This document shows positions 1-8,642 of a stretch of 41,698 nt of DNA, one piece after another. Below the pieces are notes generated by a model that saw nothing but the letters and a program-made list of their open reading frames with translations, had not been told where the DNA came from and ran no database searches. The position numbers and the translations under genes are program-made. Each line of letters opens with the position of its first letter. Positions within the stretch are counted from its first letter, which is position 1. The stretch is taken from contig CAMVLT010000031.1 in the NCBI GenBank assembly GCA_947168395.1, positions 1 to 41,698 of the forward strand, written 5' to 3'. The stretch comes from an uncultured Prevotellaceae bacterium. Lineage in GTDB: Bacteria > Bacteroidota > Bacteroidia > Bacteroidales > Bacteroidaceae.

Positions 1-293
1 TGGAGGGGCTGGGCACGTTCTACCCCACCATCGAGAACAAGAAGGGTGGCGTGGAGTCTCCCCTGGCCTACGACCCGAACGTGCAGATTGAGGGCGTCCA
101 CCTGCGCTTCCTGCCCGAGGGAGCGAAGGGTGAGGAACTGACCTCAAGGAACCTGAAGGGCGACTGCGTGTTCGAGATGCGCGACCTGATTACCGTCCAC
201 AAGGTGACGGTCGACGGCAAGGTGAAGCGTTACCAGACGCGCGTGCCCATCGCGAGCCTTGCGCTGCAGGAGCAGGACCAGCCGGAGCCTTAG
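1..293 (+). CDS. HU-like DNA-binding protein, C-terminal part (5' end outside window)
   Basis: The reading frame is open from base 3 to a TAG at 291-293, so only the last ~96 residues are present. The visible text has GLGTFYPTIENKKGG, then IEGVHLRFLPEG and LTSRNLKGDCVFE. This pattern (gLGtFyp followed by v.lRFlPe) is that of the HU-like histone-like proteins common in Bacteroidales, which bind DNA and help organise the nucleoid. The last ~45 residues after the HU core are a lineage-type extension. The gene converges on the large secreted-protein gene, with a shared hairpin terminator between them. The family call rests on remembered pattern and the N-terminal half cannot be seen. Confidence 0.7.
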   Translation, partial: EGLGTFYPTIENKKGGVESPLAYDPNVQIEGVHLRFLPEGAKGEELTSRNLKGDCVFEMRDLITVHKVTVDGKVKRYQTRVPIASLALQEQDQPEP

Positions 294-294
294 G

Positions 295-329
295 CAATTG
301 GTAATTGACAATTGACAATTGACAATTGT
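295..329. repeat. Heptad tandem repeat (CAATTGA type), five units
   Basis: Five 7-base units run without gaps: CAATTGG, TAATTGA, CAATTGA, CAATTGA, CAATTGT. The array begins immediately after the HU-like stop codon and ends 10 bases before the terminator stem. It belongs to the set of period-7 arrays found elsewhere in the window (see 10822, 10903, 22277, 22701, 31855, 34804, 36328). Confidence 0.85.
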
Positions 330-338
330 GACCCTATT

Positions 339-377
339 AAAAACTGCCGCTCTTCCTTGTGGAGGGCGGCAGTTTTT
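339..377. terminator. Bidirectional intrinsic terminator
   Basis: A perfect 12-bp stem pairs 339-350 (AAAAACTGCCGC) with 366-377 (GCGGCAGTTTTT), with a 15-base loop. The T run on one side and the A run on the other make it usable in both directions. It lies between the convergent HU-like gene and the last gene of the dnaN run. Confidence 0.9.
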
Positions 378-395
378 TATGGGGGAGAATGACGA

Positions 396-3300
396 TTATT
401 GCCTTAGTTTCCTCACTACGACTGAGCCGTCGCTCAGGGTTGTGCGCTGAATGACAATGCCCTTGTTGGCAAGGGTAGTGCGGCGTCCGTCGAGGGTGAA
501 GAGTTCCACCTTCACAGGCTGGGCGGCAGCAGCTGCAGCCACAACAGGCGTGGCGTCGCCATCAACCGTCTTCGAGCTGTTGGCACCGTAGTAGACGAGC
601 TGGAAGTTGTCCATGACAACCCAGTCGGCGCTGGAGGTCTCTTCCTTCTTGATGCCGATGCGCAGCTTGCCGTCGGTCACCCGGATGGTCAGCTCGTTCA
701 TGTAGGTCGTCTCGTCGAACATAGATACCGACTCGATGAGGCTGTTGGGAGCCGAGAAACCTTCGGGCAGTCCGGCTGCCTGGGTGATAATCTCCTTGGC
801 GAAGGTCTCGCCACCCGACTCGGCAAACAGGTAGGTGGGATTCGAGGTGCGCTGCCAGGCATTGACCTTCAGCACGTAGATGCCGTCGGGCAGTCCCTCA
901 ATGTCCTGATGGATGTCGAGACGGCTCTCCCAAGACTCCAATGCCAAGGCCGAGAGCTGGTCGGAGTTACCGAATTTCTGTCCGGTGGCCTCCCAACCGT
1001 CGATGGAGTTGGTCTCAACGCCGTCCACAATCTTCGAGAAGCCTGGGGTCTTGATGAAGGCAGTCACGTTGGCAGGATTTTCGTCGGTGGCGTTCTGGTA
1101 GCCGTCGGGCAGCTGGATTTCGAGTGCCAGCTTTTCTATCTGCTTCAGGTAGTCGGCTATCTCATCGGCGTCGAGTTCACAGGCATCGGCCTTGGCTTGT
1201 GCGAGGGCTGCCAATTCCTTACCCTCGGCGGCCTTGGCCGATGTGGCATACTCGTTGGCAATGTCGATCAGTTGGTTGGCAGCTACCATGAGCTGTGCGC
1301 ACAGCGCATAGCCCTGCTCTGTGTCGCTGATGGCCTTGGTCAGGGCTGACAGGGCGTCGAACATGGCGCGGCCATCCTCGCTGCCGGAAACTTCGGCGTT
1401 ATTAATAGCCTCGTAGAGTGCCTGTCTGGCCGTCTTGGTGGTCGGAAGGTCTGCCATGTTCTTGGCAGCAGCTATCTGGTTCTCCAGTACAGGCTTCACC
1501 ACGTCGGCGGCATAGCCTCGATAGGTCAGACGGAAGTTGTCGAAGCAGGGCCAGAACTGCTGAGTGGCAGGTGTGCCCTTCACGCCGACGCGAAGCACGT
1601 CGCCCCGCTTGGCCACCAGTCCGAAGGCGCTTTTGGTGTAGTCGCCCTTGGCAAAGGCAGCGGCTGCTGCGGTGGTGTTGTCGGGATATTCGTAACCCTC
1701 ATTGTCGGTCAGGAACGTGGCTCCGCTGACTGCTTCATAGAAACCAGTCTCCTGCGGATAGTCGAACCAGTTGGCAAACTGCGTCTTCGAGTCGTTCATG
1801 TAGACGTAGATGGGTACATCCTCGGGCGTGCTGCCCTTGGCGTTGATAGCCTCCTGACCGTCCAAGTAGCGCATGTAGCCCTGTACGGAGATTTCGTAGA
1901 CTCCGACGGGCAGTCCCTTCACCTCCTGATAGACGTCGAAGTTGGTGCTGTGCCAAGCCTCGAAGGTGCCAGCCGTACTTTGCACGTTGCCACCACCCTT
2001 GTTGACGACGGTCCATCCTGTGGTGCCCTGGTCGAAGTTGGGGTTCGTCATGTAGCTGGTCGCATCGTCGCCGGGCTTCATGGCGTTTTTGGCTTCCGTC
2101 TTCACATCCTCTATCAACTGCTGAATGGTAGCAACGGCAGCTTCCAGGTCCTCGTTCGTAGCGGTGCGCTCATCGTCGCTGACGTTGATGAGCTCCTCGT
2201 CTATCTGGTCCATGTAGTCGCCCAACAGGTAAGCAGCATCCAGGTATTCATCGACGACGAAAGCCTCAGCCTGGGTGCGCAGCTCGATCAGCTGCTTCCA
2301 CAGATTGCTGTTGATGTTGATGGCTTCAGCAGCAGCCTCGATGGCCTTCATGGCAGCTACGGCCTCGGCCTTGGTGCTCACCTCGACGTCGTAGGCAGCC
2401 AGGTAGGCATCCTTGTACTGCTTCGAGGCGAGGGCTTCGCTGTAGTCGGCAGCGTCCTTCTTCATCTCGCTGAGCCAGAACTGGTAAGCCTCGGGGGCTC
2501 CGCCGTAGTAGGTCAGGTGGAAGTTGTCGAACATCACCCAGTCGGTGTCGGTCACCTTCTGCTGCTTCATCACACCGATGCGCACGGGCTCGTCGCTGTC
2601 GAGAGCGAAGAACACCTGCTTCTGGTAATAGCCCTTCTCGAAATAGAGACGGCCTGCCGACGGGTCGTTGGGTGCGTAGTAGGTGACGCCGTCGTGGGTC
2701 TCGTTAGCCTCGTAGGCATCGACGCCCCATGAGGTAGAACCTGCCATCGGCTCGGTGTTGAGGGCATCCCACGGGTTGGGTATCTCAGCCTTCAGCGTGT
2801 CGCCGTCAGCCTTGGCATAGAGGTAGGCCACGTAGTTGGTGTGGTTGGCGTGGTCGTTCCAAGAACCGCGGAACACGGCGCTGGCACTTAAAGCATAGAC
2901 TCCCTTGGGCATGCCGTTCAGGTCCTGATAGGTGTCGAACGTCTTGTTGTAGTGCTCGGCCACGTTGGCGGGTCCGTGAGCACCGCTGCCCGTCATGTTG
3001 GGGGCCGTGCCCTTCCAGCCGTCGTAGCTGGCGTTCTCGAACGTGGGGTTCAGGATGCTGGCTGTCATGTCCGACGGATTGGCAACCGTTGCCCCGCCTG
3101 CAGCATGGTCGTTGATGGCCGTCTGCACGGCAGAGAGGGCTGCTGCCAGTTCCTCCACGGACGAAGCCTCGTTCTGATAGACGGCTTCCCACTTGCTGAC
3201 ATCGATACCTTCGGCCTTGGCGGCGTCGAGGTAGGTCTTCAGCTCGGCAGCCTGCTCGTACTGGTCCTTGATAAGAGCCCACTCCTCCTGATAGGCATTG

Positions 3301-3812
3301 TAGACGTCTTCGGTCACGAACTGCCAATTGGTGCCGGGCGTTGCCGTCTCAATGAAGTAGAGGCGCGTGTCGCCCTCGTTGCCGTTCCATCCTAAGAACA
3401 TGCCAGGCTTCACGTCGTTGGCAATCTGGTAGGCATCGCCCACCTTGTTGAACGTCCAGAAGCGGTAGGTCTCGGTAGAGTTGTCTACCCAGATGGCACC
3501 ACCGTCGGCTGTGGAGAAGGTACACTTCCAAGTACTCTGCGTCTCGACGTAGTCGGTCAGCTCATAAGTGCCATCGCCCATGTCGACGAGCTTCACCCTA
3601 TAACCCTTGGGTGATACCGAGGCACGGGTGTTCCAGTCGTTGGCGCCGCAGAAGAACTGGCGGGCACCAACGTTGAAAAGGTAATATTCCACTTCGGGCT
3701 GAAAATCGACGGTAGTACTGACGCCCGGCCGTTGCCGAACGCCGTCTACCAGTTCAGCCCATGCACCAGAAGCCGACAGGCAGAGTGCACACAAAACGAG
3801 TAATTTCCTCAT
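396..3812 (-). CDS. Large secreted protein with three beta-sandwich carbohydrate-binding-like repeats
   Basis: A predicted 1138-residue exported protein of unknown substrate. I chose ATG at 3812 (MRKLLVLCALCLSASGAWA), which starts directly with a signal peptide; upstream ATG 3827 and TTG 3833 only add charged residues. After an N-terminal domain (~20-170) come three related modules at about residues 249-436, 584-766 and 916-1074. Each follows the plan NPxF...GW...YQ(D/E)(L/I/V).G(L/M)P.G(V/I)Y, then VG(V/I)K, then (F/M)DNF.L(T/V)Y.G, like galactose-binding-type sandwiches, and helical linkers separate them. The C-terminus (LFTLDGRR followed by KGIVI and a basic end) resembles the short sorting-type tail of Bacteroidales surface proteins. 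It is the last gene of the minus-strand run, 21 bases after aldA. Binding or adhesion is an inference; I see no catalytic motif. Confidence 0.8.
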   Translation of the reverse strand: MRKLLVLCALCLSASGAWAELVDGVRQRPGVSTTVDFQPEVEYYLFNVGARQFFCGANDWNTRASVSPKGYRVKLVDMGDGTYELTDYVETQSTWKCTFSTADGGAIWVDNSTETYRFWTFNKVGDAYQIANDVKPGMFLGWNGNEGDTRLYFIETATPGTNWQFVTEDVYNAYQEEWALIKDQYEQAAELKTYLDAAKAEGIDVSKWEAVYQNEASSVEELAAALSAVQTAINDHAAGGATVANPSDMTASILNPTFENASYDGWKGTAPNMTGSGAHGPANVAEHYNKTFDTYQDLNGMPKGVYALSASAVFRGSWNDHANHTNYVAYLYAKADGDTLKAEIPNPWDALNTEPMAGSTSWGVDAYEANETHDGVTYYAPNDPSAGRLYFEKGYYQKQVFFALDSDEPVRIGVMKQQKVTDTDWVMFDNFHLTYYGGAPEAYQFWLSEMKKDAADYSEALASKQYKDAYLAAYDVEVSTKAEAVAAMKAIEAAAEAININSNLWKQLIELRTQAEAFVVDEYLDAAYLLGDYMDQIDEELINVSDDERTATNEDLEAAVATIQQLIEDVKTEAKNAMKPGDDATSYMTNPNFDQGTTGWTVVNKGGGNVQSTAGTFEAWHSTNFDVYQEVKGLPVGVYEISVQGYMRYLDGQEAINAKGSTPEDVPIYVYMNDSKTQFANWFDYPQETGFYEAVSGATFLTDNEGYEYPDNTTAAAAAFAKGDYTKSAFGLVAKRGDVLRVGVKGTPATQQFWPCFDNFRLTYRGYAADVVKPVLENQIAAAKNMADLPTTKTARQALYEAINNAEVSGSEDGRAMFDALSALTKAISDTEQGYALCAQLMVAANQLIDIANEYATSAKAAEGKELAALAQAKADACELDADEIADYLKQIEKLALEIQLPDGYQNATDENPANVTAFIKTPGFSKIVDGVETNSIDGWEATGQKFGNSDQLSALALESWESRLDIHQDIEGLPDGIYVLKVNAWQRTSNPTYLFAESGGETFAKEIITQAAGLPEGFSAPNSLIESVSMFDETTYMNELTIRVTDGKLRIGIKKEETSSADWVVMDNFQLVYYGANSSKTVDGDATPVVAAAAAAQPVKVELFTLDGRRTTLANKGIVIQRTTLSDGSVVVRKLRQ

Positions 3813-3833
3813 AGTCTCCTTATACATTATCAA

Positions 3834-5276
3834 TTACATGTCCTCGTAGGTGTCGAGGTAGGTGACGTGGGTGACGAGGTACTCCTCGACGCCGTGCTTA
3901 CCGTCGGCACCGCCAATGCCGCTCTTCTTCATGCCGGCATGGAAGCCCTGAATGGCCTCGAAGTGCTCGCGGTTGATGTAGGTCTCGCCAAACTGCAGCT
4001 CGCGGCAAGCCTTCACAGCCACGTTCAGGTCCTTCGTGAAGATGCTCGATGCCAGGCCGTACTCGCAGTCGTTGGCATAGCCGATGACCTCGTCCAGCGT
4101 CTCGAACTCCACCAAGGGAATGACGGGGCCGAAGGTCTCCTCGTGGATGATGTCCATGTCCTGACGGCAGTCGTCGAGCACGGTTGCTGCATAGAAGTAA
4201 CCCTTATCGCCGACGCGGTGGCCACCGCACAGCAACTTGGCACCCTGGCTGATGGCACGCTCCACTTTCTCGGTGACGCTCTCCAAGGCACGCTGCTCAA
4301 CCAGCGGACCCATATCGACGGTCTCGTCCACGCAGGGGTCGCCCACCTTTACGGCACTCATCTTCTCGACCAGAATCTTCGTGAAGGCAGCCTTCACCTC
4401 CTTCTGTACATAGACGCGCTCGGCGTTGTTGCAAATCTGTCCGTTGTTGCCTATGCGGCTGTCGACAATCCACTGTGCGGCACGCTCCAGGTCGGCATCC
4501 TTCATGACAATAGCGGGAGCCTTGCCACCCAGTTCCAGGCTTACCTTGGTGATGTTCTTCGAGGCGGCCGCCATGATGCTCTCGCCAGCGGCGACGCTGC
4601 CCGTCACAGAGACGATGTCAATCTTAGGCGAACCAGCCATCTCGTTGCCGATGACGCTGCCCTTACCCGTCACAATATTGATGACACCGGCGGGGAGTCC
4701 CGTCTCGTCCACCACCTTGGCAAACTCGGTACAGTTCTCGGGCGTCAGCTGCGAGGGCTTGATGACGATGGTACAACCGGCAATGAGCGAGGCGCCAGCC
4801 TTGCGGGCAATGAGGAAGAACGGGAAGTTCCAGGGCAGAATGCCTGCCACCACGCCGATGGGCTTCTTGGTCAGCAGGATGGTCTCGTTGGGACGGTCGG
4901 AGGGAATAATCTCGCCCTCGATGTGGCGGGCGAAGGTAGCCATATACTCGAAGTAGGCGATGGTGGCACCCACCTCGATGGCAGCCCAAGCGCGGGTCTT
5001 ACCCTGCTCACGCATAATGATTTCCGTAAATTCGTTCTCGCGTTTCTTGATGCCCTCAGCCATCTTCAGCAGATAGCCGGCACGCTCGATGGCAGGCGTC
5101 TTGGCCCACGACTTCTGGGCGGCCCTTGCGGCATCGAGGGCACGGTTCACGTCGTCAATGGTGCCTTCGGGCTGGCGGGAAATCACTTCCTCGGTCGAGG
5201 GGTTCAACACGTCAATCCACTGGCCGTTCGAGCTTTCGCAGAACTGGCCGTTGATGTACATTTTCAGGTCTTTCAT
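3834..5276 (-). CDS. aldA: Lactaldehyde (AldA-type) NAD-dependent aldehyde dehydrogenase
   Basis: A 480-residue cytoplasmic aldehyde dehydrogenase, full length for the family. It oxidises L-lactaldehyde, the product of fucose and rhamnose breakdown, to lactate; glycolaldehyde is another known substrate. Visible signatures are ILPWNFPFF, VIKPSQLTPEN, the glutamate in LELGGKAP (~251) and the catalytic cysteine in GQICNNAERVYVQ (~282). The C-terminal segment GFHAGMKKSGIGGADGKHG closely follows remembered E. coli AldA. The gene sits in the dnaN-led run, 44 bases after cyuA. It fits metabolically with the rhamnosidase at 19707-22349, although the two are not in one operon. Exact substrate is inferred from similarity. 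Confidence 0.9.
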   Translation of the reverse strand: MKDLKMYINGQFCESSNGQWIDVLNPSTEEVISRQPEGTIDDVNRALDAARAAQKSWAKTPAIERAGYLLKMAEGIKKRENEFTEIIMREQGKTRAWAAIEVGATIAYFEYMATFARHIEGEIIPSDRPNETILLTKKPIGVVAGILPWNFPFFLIARKAGASLIAGCTIVIKPSQLTPENCTEFAKVVDETGLPAGVINIVTGKGSVIGNEMAGSPKIDIVSVTGSVAAGESIMAAASKNITKVSLELGGKAPAIVMKDADLERAAQWIVDSRIGNNGQICNNAERVYVQKEVKAAFTKILVEKMSAVKVGDPCVDETVDMGPLVEQRALESVTEKVERAISQGAKLLCGGHRVGDKGYFYAATVLDDCRQDMDIIHEETFGPVIPLVEFETLDEVIGYANDCEYGLASSIFTKDLNVAVKACRELQFGETYINREHFEAIQGFHAGMKKSGIGGADGKHGVEEYLVTHVTYLDTYEDM

Positions 5277-5320
5277 AAAAGTGTAGTTTGTTTTAGGGGT
5301 TAATAAATTATGTGAGTTGG

Positions 5321-6589
5321 TTACGCGTCTTTCGAGGTCATGATGTCGAGCACCAGTTCGTCGGTCTTCGTCATGGCGTCGGCACCGATGGCGGTCAGGT
5401 TGTGGATGCTCTTGTCCACACAGTTGTCGACAATGCCTTCGTCAGCCGTCACGCATTTGCCCTCTATCGAGAGCAGGGCCGAGAGCAGGGCGGTGCTGAC
5501 CCCACTTGTAATCTTCAGCGAGCACGAGGGCTTGGCGCCGTCGCAAATCATGCCCGTCAGGTTGGCTATCATGTTCTTCACCGAGTAGCAAATGTGCTCG
5601 TAATCGCCGCCCATGAGGTAGGTGATGCCACAGCTGGAGCCTATGGATGCCACCACACAACCGCATAACGCCGACAACTTGCCTAACGACTGCTTGATGT
5701 AGATGGCGGTGAGGTGACTGAGCATGAGGGCACGCAGCAGCTCCTCCTCGGTGTTCTCGTTCTCCTTGGCATAGACGCAGACGGGGTTGGTGGCGCAAAT
5801 GCCCTGATTGCCGCTGCCTGAGTTGGACATGACGGGAATCATAGCACCCCCCATGCGGGCATCGCAGGCCGAGGCTGTGCGCGAGATAATGTGGGCGAAG
5901 ATGGAGTTGCCGAAGATGCCTTTCGACAAGGGACGGTCAATGGTCTTGCCGAGATTGTGGCCGTAGTTGCCTTTCAGGGCCTCGCGGGCCGCGTCCATGT
6001 TCAGCCTGCGGGCTTCCTCGATGAAGCGTATCTCGTCGAGTGGTGCGGTGGTGGCAAAGTCGTAGACCAAGCGCATGTTGAGAGCTATCTCGTCGTCGTT
6101 GCCGCTGGACGACGTGCGGCTGTAACTGGCATCGCCCGACACGAAGTGGGTATGGCTGCCGGCAATGATAGCCTCCGAACGCTTGTCGCCTGCCGAGCAG
6201 ATAATCTCGATATAGAGCTTGTCGCAGATACCCTCCTTCAGGCGGATGTCGATACGCTTCTCGTTGACGTACTGCTTGCCCTCCTCCAATGCTTCGGGAG
6301 TTAGGTCTTTCAGCACCTCAAGCTGATACTCGCTCTTGCCGATGAGGGCTCCAAGGGCAATGGCTATGGGCAGACCTATCATGCCCGTGCCGGGAATGCC
6401 GACACCCATAGCGTTCTTCAGAATGTTGGCACTGAGCAGGGCTTCTATCCGTTCGGGTCGGCAGCCTAACTGCTCGGTGGCCTTTGCGGTACAGAGAGCC
6501 ACCGCCATAGGCTCTGTACAACCTATGGCGGGCACTACCTCCTTGTGAACCAGCGCGATGATGCGGTCACGTGTCTCTTTCTCAATCAT
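5321..6589 (-). CDS. cyuA: UPF0597 / L-cysteine desulfidase-type [4Fe-4S] enzyme (CyuA-like)
   Basis: A 422-residue protein of the UPF0597/YhaM family, related to serine dehydratase alpha chains. Members cleave L-cysteine to pyruvate, ammonia and sulfide with a labile iron-sulfur cluster. The N-terminal signature VVPAIGCTEPMAVAL carries a conserved cysteine (Cys24). Further cysteines occur in SACDARMGG and GICATNP and near the C-terminus, and the glycine-rich stretches NAMGVGIPGTGM and SNSGSGNQGI are typical. ATG at 6589 starts the conserved region at once. It lies 8 bases after dsbD in a tight run. Substrate specificity is inferred from the family; some members may use other amino acids. Confidence 0.85.
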   Translation of the reverse strand: MIEKETRDRIIALVHKEVVPAIGCTEPMAVALCTAKATEQLGCRPERIEALLSANILKNAMGVGIPGTGMIGLPIAIALGALIGKSEYQLEVLKDLTPEALEEGKQYVNEKRIDIRLKEGICDKLYIEIICSAGDKRSEAIIAGSHTHFVSGDASYSRTSSSGNDDEIALNMRLVYDFATTAPLDEIRFIEEARRLNMDAAREALKGNYGHNLGKTIDRPLSKGIFGNSIFAHIISRTASACDARMGGAMIPVMSNSGSGNQGICATNPVCVYAKENENTEEELLRALMLSHLTAIYIKQSLGKLSALCGCVVASIGSSCGITYLMGGDYEHICYSVKNMIANLTGMICDGAKPSCSLKITSGVSTALLSALLSIEGKCVTADEGIVDNCVDKSIHNLTAIGADAMTKTDELVLDIMTSKDA

Positions 6590-6597
6590 TGTGTTTG

Positions 6598-8637
6598 CTA
6601 TTTCTTTATCTCCATGAAATTCAGGAACTTCTGTATGTCCTCATCGTAGGCATAGCTGCCGCTGAGCGGCTTGCCCGTTGTGGGATCGAGAATGACGTAG
6701 AACGGCTGGGCGTTGGCTCCGAACTTGTGGCTTTGCAGATAACTCCACTTGGCACCCACCGTGCGCAGCGTCTTTGTATTGCCCTGCTCGTCGGTCACTT
6801 CGAACGGTTCGGGCAGCGGGGTCTTGTCGTCGACGAACAACGAGACGAGCACAAACTGGTGCTTCAGCTTGTCGGCCACACGGGGATCGGTCCATACGGC
6901 GGCCTCCATCTTGCGGCAGTTGACGCAGCCGAAGCCGGTGAAGTCGATGAACACGGGCTTGCCTTGGGCACGGGCGGCAGCCATACCAGCCTCGTAGTCG
7001 GTAAACTCGGCCTCAACGGTCTTGGTGTTGAGGTTGAAATCCTGGGTGTTCATGGGGGGGGCGAAGGCGCTGACGGCCTTGCAGGGGGCACCCCAGAGTC
7101 CTGGAATCATGTAAACGGCAAAAGCCAACGACACCAGTCCGCCCATGATGCACAGCACGGGCATGGGCTTTTGGAGCTCACCGCCTGCCTCGTCGCTCTG
7201 GAACTTGAGCCAGCCGCAGAGATAGGCTCCGAGCAGGCCGAAGATGACAATCCACAGCGAGAGGAACACCTCGCGGTCGAGCAAATGCCAGCGGTAGGCA
7301 AGGTCAGCAACGCTGAAGAACTTCAGGGCGAAAGCCAGCTCGACGAAGCCAAGCACCACCTTGAGCGTGTTCATCCATGAGCCTGACTTCGGGGCCTGCT
7401 TGAGCCACGAGGGGAACATGGCGAAAAGCGTGAACGGCAGGGCGAGGGCCAAGGCAAAGCCCAACATGCCGAGGGTAGGGGCGAGCCAATTGCCGCTGGT
7501 GGTGGTCTCGACAAGCAACAGGCCAATGATGGGTGCCGTGCACGAGAACGATACCAGTACCAGCGTGAAGGCCATGAGGAAGATGGAAATCAGGCCGCTT
7601 GTGGCTGAGGCCTTCGAGTCGACGGCATTAGCCCAACCATCGGGCAACTTGATTTCAAACCATCCGAAGAACGACAGGGCAAAGACCACCAGCAGCAGGA
7701 ACAGGAAGATGTTGAACACGGCGTTGGTCGACATGGCGTTCAGCGTGTCGCTGCCGAAGAGGGCCGTCACCAGCAGTCCTAATCCCAAGTAGATGACGAT
7801 GATGCTGAGGCCGTAGGTAATGGCGTCCTTGATGCCCTTGCGTTTATCCGTCTTGGCACGCTTCAGGAAGAACGAGACGGTCATCGGGATGATAGGCCAG
7901 ATACAGGGCATGCACACGGCCAGCAGACCGCCCACGAAGCCCATCAGCAGGATATAGAACAGCGAATGGTCGCTCAGCGGCTTGCTGCTGGAAAAGGCCT
8001 GAAGCTCGCTGATGACGGGCTGCCAAAGAGAAACCTCCCCAGAGGCCTCCCCAAGCCCCTCCGAAGGAGGGGGTGTCTGGTTACTTATAGCGGCGGCAGT
8101 ATCGGGAACATTAGGTAACTGAACATCCCCTCCTTCGGAGGGGCTTGGGGAGTCTTCCGGTGAGGGGCTTGGGGAGGCCTTCGGCGATTCCCCCTCCTTC
8201 TTGAACTCCACCTGCGTTGGCGGCATGCAACTCTGGTCATTGCAGGCGCCGTACTCCAAGTAGCAGTCGATGGTGTATTTCGGCTTGGTGAACTTCACTT
8301 TCTGCACGAAGGTGGCCGAATGCTCAAAGTACTTCAGCTCCATGCCGAACATGTTGTCGAACTTCTTGATGACGTTACCCTTGGGAGTCAGCTTGCCGAC
8401 GGTCTCGACACCGTCCATCTTCACGGCGTTGAATGTAGCCTCGATGGGGCCATCCTGTCCCAGGTCGGTGGAATAGACGTGCCATCCCGGGTCAATCTTT
8501 GCGGTGAACACAATCTCGCCTTCAGCACCTTTGCCTGTCTTCAGCTCTGTTGTGAAGTGGACGGGGTCAACCATCTGAGCCTGTACTGTTGTCAGTACAG
8601 CCAGTAGCAGTAATAATACGTATTTTCGTCTTGTCAT
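6598..8637 (-). CDS. DsbD-like thiol:disulfide interchange protein
   Basis: A 679-residue membrane protein that passes reducing power from the cytoplasm to periplasmic thioredoxin-like partners. In order: signal peptide (1-20); N-terminal DsbD-alpha-type sandwich (~21-150); an unusual Ser/Pro/Gly-rich linker (~150-205); a multi-span DsbD core with the cysteines of AVCMPCIWPIIP and FSCTAPIIG; and a C-terminal thioredoxin domain with the active site CVNC (~571-574) in FTGFGCVNCRKME. Length and order match the usual Bacteroidales DsbD. The linker is encoded by two inverted copies of a GC-rich palindrome plus a partial third copy (8047-8181), which look inserted. Gaps to its neighbours are 5 and 8 bases. 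Confidence 0.9.
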   Translation of the reverse strand: MTRRKYVLLLLLAVLTTVQAQMVDPVHFTTELKTGKGAEGEIVFTAKIDPGWHVYSTDLGQDGPIEATFNAVKMDGVETVGKLTPKGNVIKKFDNMFGMELKYFEHSATFVQKVKFTKPKYTIDCYLEYGACNDQSCMPPTQVEFKKEGESPKASPSPSPEDSPSPSEGGDVQLPNVPDTAAAISNQTPPPSEGLGEASGEVSLWQPVISELQAFSSSKPLSDHSLFYILLMGFVGGLLAVCMPCIWPIIPMTVSFFLKRAKTDKRKGIKDAITYGLSIIVIYLGLGLLVTALFGSDTLNAMSTNAVFNIFLFLLLVVFALSFFGWFEIKLPDGWANAVDSKASATSGLISIFLMAFTLVLVSFSCTAPIIGLLLVETTTSGNWLAPTLGMLGFALALALPFTLFAMFPSWLKQAPKSGSWMNTLKVVLGFVELAFALKFFSVADLAYRWHLLDREVFLSLWIVIFGLLGAYLCGWLKFQSDEAGGELQKPMPVLCIMGGLVSLAFAVYMIPGLWGAPCKAVSAFAPPMNTQDFNLNTKTVEAEFTDYEAGMAAARAQGKPVFIDFTGFGCVNCRKMEAAVWTDPRVADKLKHQFVLVSLFVDDKTPLPEPFEVTDEQGNTKTLRTVGAKWSYLQSHKFGANAQPFYVILDPTTGKPLSGSYAYDEDIQKFLNFMEIKK
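8047..8181. repeat. Inverted REP-like palindromes inside the dsbD-like gene
   Basis: Unit A at 8047-8073 reads CTCCCCAAGCCCCTCC then GAAGGAGGGGG. Unit B at 8127-8152 is its reverse complement (CCCCTCCTTCGGAGGGGC then TTGGGGAG). A partial third copy, GAGGGGCTTGGGGAGG, starts at 8162. Each full unit has a CCCCTCC/GGAGGGG hairpin. Together they encode most of the SPSPSEGG / PPPSEGLGE linker in frame. Confidence 0.85.
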
Positions 8638-8642
8638 ATTGT

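Noticed and set aside
1950..2732. 260-residue open frame opposite the large secreted protein
   Set aside because: Antisense to a gene with clear repeats and a signal peptide; the translation is V/G/H-rich with no recognisable motif.
3867..5303. 478-residue open frame on the plus strand opposite aldA
   Set aside because: It mirrors aldA codon for codon and its translation is low-complexity, rich in V/L/D/H, with no recognisable domain; aldA has full family motifs.
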